Shown here piece after piece: positions 37,207 to 45,464 of a stretch of DNA of 64,000 nt (position 1 is the stretch's first letter; the number at the start of each line of letters is the position of its first letter). This DNA comes from Streptomyces griseoflavus (lineage in GTDB: Bacteria; Actinomycetota; Actinomycetes; Streptomycetales; Streptomycetaceae): contig NZ_BMUC01000001.1 in the NCBI RefSeq assembly GCF_014649995.1, positions 412,313 to 476,312 of the forward strand, in the 5' to 3' direction. The position numbers were made by a program, and so were the translations under genes. Under the pieces are notes generated by a model that had not been told where the DNA came from, searched no databases, and saw only the letters and a program-made list of their open reading frames with translations.

Positions 37207-37879
37207 TCTCATGAAACGGGAATGCCGCGGAATCTCAACAAGGAATTTCCACGGCAATGAGCGCCCGTATACCCGTACAAGAGCCGCTCGAAGATCGGGT
37301 GATACGGCGCGATCGAATGTGCAAAGAATTCGTGCAGTCCCGCCCGTGGGGGCGTGAAGATCCGCGCACCCCGGCATCGGCGCCGGACCACGCCGGCGGG
37401 CATCGCCATCGGCATCGCGTCAGCCCCGCACCGGCCGGGACGCGGCCCCGACCGGTCGTCGACGTGCCCGTCCGCGCCCCCGGCGCCGTCCGCCCGCGCC
37501 CCTGACCGCCCCGCCCGGGGCCGCTGCGCGAGCCCTGCCCGGCGCGCCGGTCGCACCCGCGTGCGACGCACACGGGCAAAGGGCGTACCGTTCACCGGAC
37601 ATCGTCGAAGGAACGCGCGAAGGTCCTCGGTCACCGCTGCCCGAAGAGGCGTGGCCCGCGCCGGGCGTGTCCCATCCGTCACGCACGGCAATGGCATAAC
37701 TCCTGTGCAGTTACTCACAACAATTCACGGCACGTTCAGGGAACCCTCACGAAGTGCCAGGAGTCCTAGGTGAATGACAGGTTGCGTGCACATAGGCGGC
37801 GGGGGGCTCTCACCTTGCACTGCGGTAACCACAAGTGGGACCATTTCGAAGTTCCCTGTCGCCCCAAGGTAGGTCACCT
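37207..37879. other. Long intergenic region upstream of the IspD-SDR gene
   Basis: About 670 bases. Frames on either strand (such as 37209-37718 reverse or 37354-37773 forward) have random composition and no ribosome site, so I see no gene. The region 37210-37350 and the last 180 bases are comparatively AT-rich. The latter probably hold the promoter of the teichoic-acid-type genes (see 37740). Confidence 0.5.
37740..37768 (+). promoter_or_regulatory. Candidate ECF (SigE-like) promoter
   Basis: GGAACC at 37740-37745 is followed 18 bases after GGAAC by GTCCTA (37763-37768). This resembles the GGAAC / GTC pattern of S. coelicolor SigE cell-envelope-stress promoters. Position upstream of envelope genes makes it plausible. 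The -10 match is partial. Confidence 0.3.
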
Positions 37880-39376
37880 GTGTCCCAGCACATAGCCAAG
37901 CCCCGTACCACCGCAGTGATCCTGGCCGGTGGCACCGGCCAGCGGGTGGGTCTGTCGATTCCCAAGCAGCTGCTGAAGATCGCCGGCAAGGCAGTCATCG
38001 AGCACACCCTGGCCACCTTCGAGAAGGCCGGCTCGATCGACGACATCATCGTGCTGATGGCCCCGGGATACGTGCCCGACGTGGAGAAGATCGTCGCCAA
38101 GGCGGGCTTCACCAAGGTGACCCGGGTCATCGAGGGCGGCGCGACGCGGAACGAGACCACCGAGCGGGCCATCGCGGCGCTCGGCGAGGGCCTGGCCGAG
38201 GGCGAGGACCGCAACGTCCTCTTCCACGACGCCGTACGCCCCCTGCTGTCGCAGCGCGTCATCGACGACTGCGTGACCGCGCTGGAGCGCTACCAGGCCG
38301 TCGACGTCGCCATCCCGTCCGCGGACACCATCATCGTCACGCGCACCCACGGCGAGGACGGCGAGTTCATCACCGAGATCCCGGACCGCTCCCGGCTGCG
38401 CCGCGGCCAGACCCCGCAGGCCTTCAAGCTGTCCACCATCCGCCACGCCTACGAGGTCGCCGCCGGCGACCCCAACTTCCAGGCGACGGACGACTGTTCC
38501 GTGGTGCTCAAGTACCTGCCGGACGTGCCGATCCACGTCGTGGCCGGTGACGAGTACAACATGAAGGTCACCCAGCCCGTCGACGTCTTCATCGCCGACA
38601 AGCTCTTCCAGCTCGGCTCCACCGCCGCCCCCGAGCAGAACGGCGAGGAGGCCTACCGCCAGTTGCTCACCGGCAGGACCGTGGTGGTCTTCGGCGGTTC
38701 CTACGGCATCGGCCAGGACATCGCCCAGCTCGCCGAGTCCTACGGCGCCACCGTCTTCGCGCTCGGCCGCTCCACCACCGGCACCCACGTGGAGAACCCG
38801 GAGGAGGTCGACGACGCGCTGTCCAAGGCGTACGCCGAGACGGGCCGCATCGACTACGTCGTCAACACCGCGGGCGTCCTGCGCATAGGCAAGCTGGCCG
38901 AGACCGACAACGCCACCATCGAGGAGGCGCTGAAGGTCAACTACCTGGCCCCCGTGCAGATCGCGCGCTCCGCCTACAAGTACCTCGCCGAGACCAAGGG
39001 CCAGTTGCTGCTGTACACCTCCAGCAGCTACACCCGGGGACGCGCCGAGTACAGCCTCTACTCCTCGACCAAGGCCGCCATGGTGAACCTCACCCAGGCG
39101 CTGTCCGACGAGTGGGCCGGCGACGGCGTCCGCGTCAACTGCATCAACCCGGAGCGCACCGCCACGCCGATGCGCACCAAGGCGTTCGGCCAGGAGCCCG
39201 CGGGCAGCCTGCTCTCCTCCGAGGCCGTCGCCCGTACCTCGCTGGACGTGCTGCTGTCGGAGCTGACCGGCCACGTCATCGACGTGCGGCAGCAGGACCC
39301 GACGGCGGACGCCGCGCGGGCCTCCGGATTCGAGGGCGCGCTGGCCTCCGTACTGGACCGACAGGACGGCGTGTAA
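37880..39376 (+). CDS. Bifunctional IspD-type cytidylyltransferase / SDR (CDP-ribitol synthesis, Acs1-like)
   Basis: The 498-residue protein fuses two enzymes. The N-terminal half (about 1-240) is an IspD/TarI-type cytidylyltransferase, with AVILAGGTGQRVGLSIPKQ and FHDAVRPLL. The C-terminal half (about 262-498) is a short-chain dehydrogenase, with a GGSYGIG nucleotide loop at 272-278, NTAGV, and catalytic Y394-x3-K398. The same domain order occurs in Haemophilus Acs1/Bcs1, which reduces ribulose 5-phosphate and makes CDP-ribitol. The neighbouring TagF/TarL-like polymerases support that product for this gene. GTG 37880 follows AAGGTAGGT; an upstream in-frame start at 37835 lacks a ribosome site. 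It is not the isoprenoid IspD, which would lack the SDR half. Confidence 0.87.
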   Translation: MSQHIAKPRTTAVILAGGTGQRVGLSIPKQLLKIAGKAVIEHTLATFEKAGSIDDIIVLMAPGYVPDVEKIVAKAGFTKVTRVIEGGATRNETTERAIAALGEGLAEGEDRNVLFHDAVRPLLSQRVIDDCVTALERYQAVDVAIPSADTIIVTRTHGEDGEFITEIPDRSRLRRGQTPQAFKLSTIRHAYEVAAGDPNFQATDDCSVVLKYLPDVPIHVVAGDEYNMKVTQPVDVFIADKLFQLGSTAAPEQNGEEAYRQLLTGRTVVVFGGSYGIGQDIAQLAESYGATVFALGRSTTGTHVENPEEVDDALSKAYAETGRIDYVVNTAGVLRIGKLAETDNATIEEALKVNYLAPVQIARSAYKYLAETKGQLLLYTSSSYTRGRAEYSLYSSTKAAMVNLTQALSDEWAGDGVRVNCINPERTATPMRTKAFGQEPAGSLLSSEAVARTSLDVLLSELTGHVIDVRQQDPTADAARASGFEGALASVLDRQDGV

Positions 39377-39524
39377 TAATCAAAGCCAATTAGACTCCGG
39401 AAATTCAGGCCTCTGCGGTCTCCCGTTAACAATGCAGAAACGGGGCTTCGCGGGGGCCTGAATCCGTAGCCACGCCATACGCAGACACAAAAACCGGCAC
39501 TCCCCTCCCAGAGCAGGTTTCTCC

Positions 39525-41630
39525 GTGATATCCACCGCTATACGCGTCGCCCGGGTGGGCAGCGCGGCCGAACTGGCCGCGGCGGTCCTCATGACGTTGG
39601 GCTACGCCGGCCTCATGCTGGCCGCGCTCGTCCCGAGCATCCCCGCCTTCGCGGCCGCGGCCGCCGTGACGTACCTGGCGGACCACTATCTGCACCGCAA
39701 GGGCAGCTACCTGGTCAACCGCCTCAGCAAGGTGCGGGCGGGCCTGTCGATCCGCTTCCTGATCCGGCAGCTCCTGCTGATCCTGCTGCTGGCCCGCCTC
39801 GCCCTCGCGGACAACCTGATCTACTACGGGGCGATCGCCTGCTTCGTCGCGTTCTACGGGCTGCAGGTCTGCCACGGGGCGGTCACCACCCTGATCCGCA
39901 ACCGCCGCCGTCTGCCGGTCGCCACCCGCAACGTCGACCTGGTCTCCCGCCTCCGCATCCCGAACGCCCCGCCGCGCGCGCTGATGGACCGGGCCGCCGA
40001 GAAGATGCTCCACCTCGACCTCGCGGCCGTCGCCGGCATCCTCGTCGGCGCCTCCCTGGAGTCGGCCGCCATCGGCTACACCGGCATCGGCATCACCGTG
40101 GGCGCCGCCGTCCTGTACGTCCTCGCCCTGCTGCCCTACCTGCGCGGCCGCCGGGTCCCGCCGAACGCCAAGAAGGTGCTCGGCGCCCTGGACGGCTGGC
40201 TGCGCGACTACCGGCCGGAGACCGTGCTCTACTTCTCCGGCTCCAAGGACTCCGCCTACCAGGTCAACATGTGGCTGGAGACCATGGCGCAGCTGGACAC
40301 CCGGCCGCTGGTCATCCTGCGCGAGAACGTCATCCTGGAGAAGCTGGCGCCCACCACGGTCCCCGTCGTCTGCGTGCCCGGAGGGGTGCACCTGATGAAC
40401 ATGGACCTGTCCACCGTGCGGGTGGCGCTCTACCCGGCGAACGTCGGCAAGAACATCCACCTGCTGCGCGTGCCCACCATGAAGCACGTCTTCATCGGCC
40501 ACGGCGACAGCGACAAGCTCGCCAGCGTCAACCCGTTCAGCAAGGTCTACGACGAGGTGTGGACGGCCGGCCGCGCGGGCCGCGACCGCTACGCCATCGC
40601 CGACGTCGGCATCCGCGACGACGACATCGTCGAGGTCGGCCGCCCGCAGCTGGCCCCGATCCGGCCCCGGCAGGACGTCCCCGGCGACCGCATGCCGACG
40701 ATCCTGTACGCGCCCACCTGGGAGGGCTGGGACGACAACCCCGGCAACACCTCGCTCCTGCTGGCCGGCGAGAACATCGTGAAGAAGCTGGTCGAGGCCG
40801 ACCCGGCGGTGCGCGTCCTGTACAAGCCGCACCCCTTCACCGGCACCCGCAGCCCGAAGGCGAAGGCCGCCCACCAGCGGATCACCGCGCTGGTCAAGAA
40901 GGCCGCCGCCGCCCGCGCGGCCGACACGCGCCACACCGCCGACACCGCCGCCCAGTCGCGCGCCAAGGCCGAGCTGGCCCGCATCGAGGCCCGCCTCGAC
41001 CGGCTGACCGGCGCCGTCGACAAGGGCGACGAGGCCGAGGCCACCCGCGACGGGCTGGTCGACATCGCCCGGCACGAGGAGACCGCCCGGCTGCGCGCCG
41101 AGTGGAACGCCGCCTACTGGGCCTCCTTCCCCGAGTGGGAGCACCGCGTCATCACCGGCGCCGAGCCGCGCCTGTACGACTGCTTCAACATCTCCGACGC
41201 GATGGTCTCGGACATCTCCAGCGTGGTGTCCGACTTCATCGCCAGCGGCAAGCCGTACGCCGTCACCGACTCCGCGGAACTCGGCGCGGAGGAGTTCCGG
41301 CGGCAGAACACGGCGGTGCGGGCCGCGGTGATCCTGTCCAACGACGCGGCGCAGCTCGGCGGGCTCCTCGAGGCCGTCCGCGACACGGCCGCCGACCCGC
41401 TGGCCGGGGAACGTGAGCAGCTCAAGCGCTACCTGCTCGGCCCGGACGAGCCGACGTCCATCGACCGGTTCAACGCCGCCGTCGCGCAGCTCGCCCTGAA
41501 GGCCGAGGCGCGCAACCTCGGCCAGGCGAACCGGATCACGGCCGGCGGTCCCGAAGTGGAACCGGTGGACGTGGTGCCCGCCCCCCGGACGGCGATGGAG
41601 AGCGAGCCGGAGGGCGTCGAGGCCCGCTGA
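39525..41630 (+). CDS. TagF/TarL-like polyol-phosphate polymerase with membrane anchor
   Basis: The 701-residue protein has four or five N-terminal hydrophobic segments (about 15-205). A CDP-glycerol/ribitol glycerophosphotransferase domain follows, with FSGSKDSAYQ, H326-G in GHGDSDK, APTWEGW, Y433-KPHP and SD563-ISSVVSDF. These are the conserved acceptor/donor motifs of TagF. A helical insert between KPHP and the SD motif (about 445-540) is rich in Ala/Arg. It would polymerise ribitol- or glycerol-phosphate from the CDP-alditol made by the preceding gene, on the inner face of the membrane. The GTG 39525 start has only a weak ribosome site (GAGCAGG). A 25-bp-arm palindrome follows the gene. 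Confidence 0.87.
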   Translation: MISTAIRVARVGSAAELAAAVLMTLGYAGLMLAALVPSIPAFAAAAAVTYLADHYLHRKGSYLVNRLSKVRAGLSIRFLIRQLLLILLLARLALADNLIYYGAIACFVAFYGLQVCHGAVTTLIRNRRRLPVATRNVDLVSRLRIPNAPPRALMDRAAEKMLHLDLAAVAGILVGASLESAAIGYTGIGITVGAAVLYVLALLPYLRGRRVPPNAKKVLGALDGWLRDYRPETVLYFSGSKDSAYQVNMWLETMAQLDTRPLVILRENVILEKLAPTTVPVVCVPGGVHLMNMDLSTVRVALYPANVGKNIHLLRVPTMKHVFIGHGDSDKLASVNPFSKVYDEVWTAGRAGRDRYAIADVGIRDDDIVEVGRPQLAPIRPRQDVPGDRMPTILYAPTWEGWDDNPGNTSLLLAGENIVKKLVEADPAVRVLYKPHPFTGTRSPKAKAAHQRITALVKKAAAARAADTRHTADTAAQSRAKAELARIEARLDRLTGAVDKGDEAEATRDGLVDIARHEETARLRAEWNAAYWASFPEWEHRVITGAEPRLYDCFNISDAMVSDISSVVSDFIASGKPYAVTDSAELGAEEFRRQNTAVRAAVILSNDAAQLGGLLEAVRDTAADPLAGEREQLKRYLLGPDEPTSIDRFNAAVAQLALKAEARNLGQANRITAGGPEVEPVDVVPAPRTAMESEPEGVEAR

Positions 41631-41643
41631 CCGGCCCCGCGGC

Positions 41644-41693
41644 CGAAGGGGCTGGGTCCACGAAAGACGTCTTTCGTGGACCCAGCCCCTTCG
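41644..41693. terminator. Exceptionally long perfect palindrome
   Basis: The arms are 25 bp, fully complementary and without a spacer, centred between 41668 and 41669. It starts 13 bases after the TagF-like stop. It is a probable terminator of the upstream unit; the next GT2 gene begins 143 bases later. Confidence 0.85.
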
Positions 41694-41835
41694 CATACCC
41701 GGAGCATCCGCGGACACCCTGTGACGTGAGCCACGAAACGGGAGGCCCGACACAACCCTTTGCCTCGAACACCCGTCTAACGCACAGAGATTGAGGCGAT
41801 ACAAGGGAAAATTCCTGTGAAGAGGGAGCGTGACC

Positions 41836-43056
41836 GTGGCACAGCCTGATGTCACCGTGATCATCGGGGCATACGAGGCGATGCCGTACCTGGTCGAGTG
41901 CCTCGCGTCCGTGGAGGCGCAGACCATCGGCCCGGAGCGCGTCGAGGTCGTCGCGGTCGACGACGGTTCGACCGACGGTACGGGGCAGTGCCTGGAGGAC
42001 TTCGCGGCCCGCGCCCCCATGCCGGTCACCGTGATCCGGCAGAAGAACTCGGGCGGCCCCAGCGGCCCGCGCAACGTGGGCCTGGACAAGGCGGGCGGAC
42101 GCTACGTCTTCTTCCTGGACGCCGACGACCGGCTGGGACCCGAGGCCCTTGAGCGGATGGTCGACATGGCCGACCGCGCCGGGACCGATGTCGTCCTGGG
42201 CCGGATCGAGGGCGTCAACCGCGGCGCGCCGAAGTCCATGTGGGGCAGGACGCTGGAGCGCACCGACGTCTACTCGTCCAACATCAAGTACACCCTCAGC
42301 GCGCAGAAGCTGTTCCGCCGCGCGCTGCTCGAACGGCACGGCATGCGGTTCGACGAGTCCCTGTGGACCGGCGAGGACGCGCTGTTCACCATGGAGGCGT
42401 ACCTGCGGGCGGACGGCGTCTCGGTGGTCGCCGACTACACCTGCTACTACCTGGTGGGCCGCGACGACGGCAAGCACGTCACCAAGAGCGGCGGCTACAC
42501 CCTGCGCTTCGACTCGGCCCGGGTCCTGATGAACCTGATCGCCGACCTCGTCCCCGCCGGCCCCCGCCGCGACCTGCTGATGATGCGGCCCTTCACGATC
42601 ACCCTGCTGCCCCAGTTCGGCCCGCGGTTCCTCAAGGACACCGACGAGGTGCGCGAACGCAAGCTCGAACTGGCGCAGCCGCTGATGGAACGCCACTGGA
42701 CCGAGGGCGTCGCCCGGCTGCTCAAGGTCGAGGAGCGGCTGCGGCTGCACCTGGTGGCCGAGCGGCGGCCGGACCTCCTCGTCGACGTCCTGGAGTTCGT
42801 CCGCTCGAAGCAGCGGCCGCCGGCCGTGCTGAAGCGCCGGGGCCGCCACGCCTACCTCGCCTACCCGCACTTCCGGGACCGCGCGGCGGGCATACCCGAC
42901 GCCGTGTACCGGGCCTCCCCGCACGAGGCGCGCGCCATCCCCGGCTACGCCGAGGACGGCACGCCCTCCCCGGTGCTCCGCGCCGCCCGCAGGGTCCGTC
43001 GGATCCTGCGCGCGTCCCGCCAGGTCAGGCCCCCGGGGAAGGCCGCCGCGCTGTGA
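41836..43056 (+). CDS. GT2-family glycosyltransferase (teichoic-acid type)
   Basis: GTG 41836 is chosen over GTG 41830 because AGAGGGAG (41821-41828) is correctly spaced only for it. The 406-residue GT-A enzyme has VTVIIGAYEAMPYLVECL, VVAVDDGSTDG, NSGGPSGPRNVGLDKAGG and the DADDRL metal motif. A C-terminal helical part ends in a basic tail. It resembles the first ~340 residues and the AYLAYPHFRD-type segment of the GT2 at 14833. It probably glycosylates the alditol-phosphate polymer or its linkage unit. Its 3' end overlaps the convergent TagF-like gene by 32 bases. Confidence 0.88.
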   Translation: MAQPDVTVIIGAYEAMPYLVECLASVEAQTIGPERVEVVAVDDGSTDGTGQCLEDFAARAPMPVTVIRQKNSGGPSGPRNVGLDKAGGRYVFFLDADDRLGPEALERMVDMADRAGTDVVLGRIEGVNRGAPKSMWGRTLERTDVYSSNIKYTLSAQKLFRRALLERHGMRFDESLWTGEDALFTMEAYLRADGVSVVADYTCYYLVGRDDGKHVTKSGGYTLRFDSARVLMNLIADLVPAGPRRDLLMMRPFTITLLPQFGPRFLKDTDEVRERKLELAQPLMERHWTEGVARLLKVEERLRLHLVAERRPDLLVDVLEFVRSKQRPPAVLKRRGRHAYLAYPHFRDRAAGIPDAVYRASPHEARAIPGYAEDGTPSPVLRAARRVRRILRASRQVRPPGKAAAL

Positions 43057-45148
43057 GCGTCGCGGGCCCCGCCCCGGCGGTCTCCCGGCGCTGACCGGGC
43101 ACTTCCGCGGCGAGGTGCGGGCAGGTGCGGGCCCGGTGCTCCCGCGCCGCCGCGCACAGGGCCTCGACGGCCGCCGCGAAGCGCTCCTGGGACGCCGGGA
43201 CGGCCGGGCCCAGCAGCCGCAGCTTCAACTCCGCGCGCGCCTGGGCGAGTTCGTCCTTCTCCGGATGCCGCACGGTGTCCAGCAGCGCCGGCACCCCGGC
43301 CGCGTCCGGCGTCAGGACCGTCGCCGCCGCCACCGTCGGGAAGGCCGCGCGGAACTCCGGCTCCGTGAGGTCGCCGGTGTTGGCCACCGCGTAGGGTTTG
43401 CCGCTGGCCAGGAAGTCGGTGATCACACTGGACACGTCGCTGATCAGCAGGTCGGCGACGTTGAAGCAGGCGTAGAGGGAGGGCCGGGCGTCGGTGACGA
43501 CCTGGTGCTCCCCCTCCGGCAGCGAGGCCCAGTAGGTCTCCTCCCAGGCCGCGGTCAGCCGCGTCACCGCCTCCGCCCGGCCCGGCTCGGGGGCGCTCTG
43601 GGCGAGCATCCGCTCCACCTGGTCGGCGCCCGCCCGGAAGCCGGACAGGGTGAGCCGGTCCAACTCCGCCGTGAGCAGCGCGAGTTCCGCCGAAGGCTCC
43701 GCGACCCGGCCGGGACGGGAGCGGTTCGCCGCGTGGATCAGCTCACGGATGCGACGGTCCGCGGCGCCCGCCCGCGGGTCCACCGAGCCGGTCAGCGGGT
43801 GCGGCTTGTACAGCAGCCGCACCCCGGGGTCCGCGAGCAGCGCCCGCACCAGGTTCTCGCCGGCCGCGACCACCGACGTGTTCCCCGGGTTGCCGTCCCA
43901 GCCCTCCCAGGTCGGCGCGTACAGCACGGTGGTGAGCGGCCCGGCGGGCGGACCGGCGTACGGGCGGACGGCGTCCAGCTGCGGGCGGCCGATCTCCACC
44001 ACGTCCTTGTCCTCCACGCCCACCTCGGCCAGCGCGTAGCGCTCCCGCGCCGCGGGGCCGGCCACCCACACCTCGTCGTACGCCTTCGCGTACGGGTTGC
44101 AGGACGACAGCTTGTCGCTCTCGCCGTGGTTGACGAAGGCGTGCTTGATCGTGGGGATGCGCAGCACCTGCGAGGTCTTGCCGGAGTTGGAGGGGTGGAT
44201 GAGCACCTGGAGCGTGGAGTGCTCCAGCCGCATCAGCGTGGGGACCTTCGGCAGGCACACGACGGGGATGTCGGTCGGCGCGATCCTGGACACCATGAAC
44301 CGCTCCCGCAGGATGATGACCGGACGGGCGTCCAGCCGGGCGAGGGGCTCCAGCCACATGCCGGCCTGGTAGGCGGAGGCGGCCCCGCCGGAGAAGTACA
44401 GCCCGACCGTCGGCCGGTACTCCTGCAGCCACGCGTCGAACCAGTCGAGCACCTCCCGTTCGTCCGCCGGCCGCCGTCCGGGCAGCAGCCGCAGCAGCAG
44501 GACGGCCAGACCGGCCAGGGCGAGCAGCAGCGACAGCGTGACACCGGCCGCCGCCCACCGGGTGTCGTCGGCCACCGCCGTCGCCGCCAGGCCGGCCGTC
44601 GCGGGCAGGCCCAGCACCGGCAGCCGGTGGCCGGGACGGCGCAGCAGGGCGGGCGGGGCGGGGGAGAGGCGCAGCGCCGAGGCGTCGATGTTGCGGGTCA
44701 CCACGGGCAGCGTGCGGGTACGGCGGACCAGGACGGACACCGCCTGGACGGCGCAGTGCAGGGCGTAGCAGACCAGCAGTCCGGCGGCGATCGCCGCGTA
44801 CTCGCCCTCCCGGTGCTGTTCCCCCAGCCGCAGCAGGCCCACCACCAGCAGCAGATCGCGCAGCACGTGGCGGACGGTGACGTCGGCGTGCGCCTTGGCG
44901 AACACAGTCAGCACCCCCCGCTGCCACCGGAACAGCACACCCTCGACGACCAGGGACAGGGCCGTCGCCGCGACCAGCAGCGGCGCGTGCGGCAGCAGGG
45001 CCGCCACGGCCTGGGCCGCGCAGGCCCCGACCAGGGCGGCCGCCACCAGCGCCTGGACGACGGCGGGACGGCCGGTCGGACGGGGCAGCGGGAGGCGGGG
45101 GCGGCGGAACGCCGCCCCGAGCCGCCGAGGGGGTGTGGATACGGGCAC
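43025..45148 (-). CDS. Second TagF/TarL-like polymerase with membrane anchor
   Basis: The 707-residue paralogue of the 39525 protein is on the opposite strand. Hydrophobic segments occupy about 25-210. The phosphotransferase motifs are YFSGGAASAYQAGMWLEP, NHGESDKLSS, APTWEGW, YKPHPL and ISDVSSVITDF. The start GTG at 45148 has GGAG upstream; longer frames extend into sequence with poor coding character. Two such polymerases in one locus could act as primase and polymerase, or make two polymers (ribitol- and glycerol-phosphate). The 3' end overlaps the convergent GT2 gene, which is unusual and leaves no room for a separate terminator. Confidence 0.85.
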   Translation of the reverse strand: MPVSTPPRRLGAAFRRPRLPLPRPTGRPAVVQALVAAALVGACAAQAVAALLPHAPLLVAATALSLVVEGVLFRWQRGVLTVFAKAHADVTVRHVLRDLLLVVGLLRLGEQHREGEYAAIAAGLLVCYALHCAVQAVSVLVRRTRTLPVVTRNIDASALRLSPAPPALLRRPGHRLPVLGLPATAGLAATAVADDTRWAAAGVTLSLLLALAGLAVLLLRLLPGRRPADEREVLDWFDAWLQEYRPTVGLYFSGGAASAYQAGMWLEPLARLDARPVIILRERFMVSRIAPTDIPVVCLPKVPTLMRLEHSTLQVLIHPSNSGKTSQVLRIPTIKHAFVNHGESDKLSSCNPYAKAYDEVWVAGPAARERYALAEVGVEDKDVVEIGRPQLDAVRPYAGPPAGPLTTVLYAPTWEGWDGNPGNTSVVAAGENLVRALLADPGVRLLYKPHPLTGSVDPRAGAADRRIRELIHAANRSRPGRVAEPSAELALLTAELDRLTLSGFRAGADQVERMLAQSAPEPGRAEAVTRLTAAWEETYWASLPEGEHQVVTDARPSLYACFNVADLLISDVSSVITDFLASGKPYAVANTGDLTEPEFRAAFPTVAAATVLTPDAAGVPALLDTVRHPEKDELAQARAELKLRLLGPAVPASQERFAAAVEALCAAAREHRARTCPHLAAEVPGQRRETAGAGPATLTARRPSPGA

Positions 45149-45464
45149 CGCGGTCGCTCCAGGGTCGTCGTGGGCGTGCGCCCGGTTAACGCCCGCCGGC
45201 CACCGGACGACACGCGCGTGTCCGGGAACCCCCCCGGCACAGGTGTCCGCCGGGCGACACGGGCCCGTTCCGGACGCTCGCCCGGGACACCGGTCCGGGA
45301 CGCCTCGGAGCGCCGGTCCGGGACGCCCTCGGGACGCCGGCGGGGACCCGTCCGGCCGCCTGCCCCAAGCCCGTCCGGACGCTGGACCGACGAGCGTCCC
45401 CCGCTCCGCTTCGCGTAGATTGCCTGGCGGGCGAAACGATCGACGTGAGGGGACGTGCGGCAAG
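45149..45464. other. Divergent intergenic region before proB
   Basis: It is a GC-rich spacer between the TagF-like gene and proB. It holds two 14-bp direct copies of CGGTCCGGGACGCC at 45291-45304 and 45314-45327 (23 bases apart, about two helical turns), which could be a binding site or chance in this composition. The proB ribosome region GAGGGGA is at 45446-45452. No clear promoter hexamers were seen. Confidence 0.4.

Noticed and set aside
37209-37773. Frames on both strands in the gap after obg
   Set aside because: Arg/Pro/Gly-rich shadow translations with no ribosome site. One contains the obg terminator neighbourhood and the other crosses the candidate promoter.
37880-39376. Annotation as the isoprenoid enzyme IspD
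   Set aside because: The C-terminal SDR half and the teichoic-acid context fit the Acs1/Bcs1-type CDP-ribitol enzyme better.
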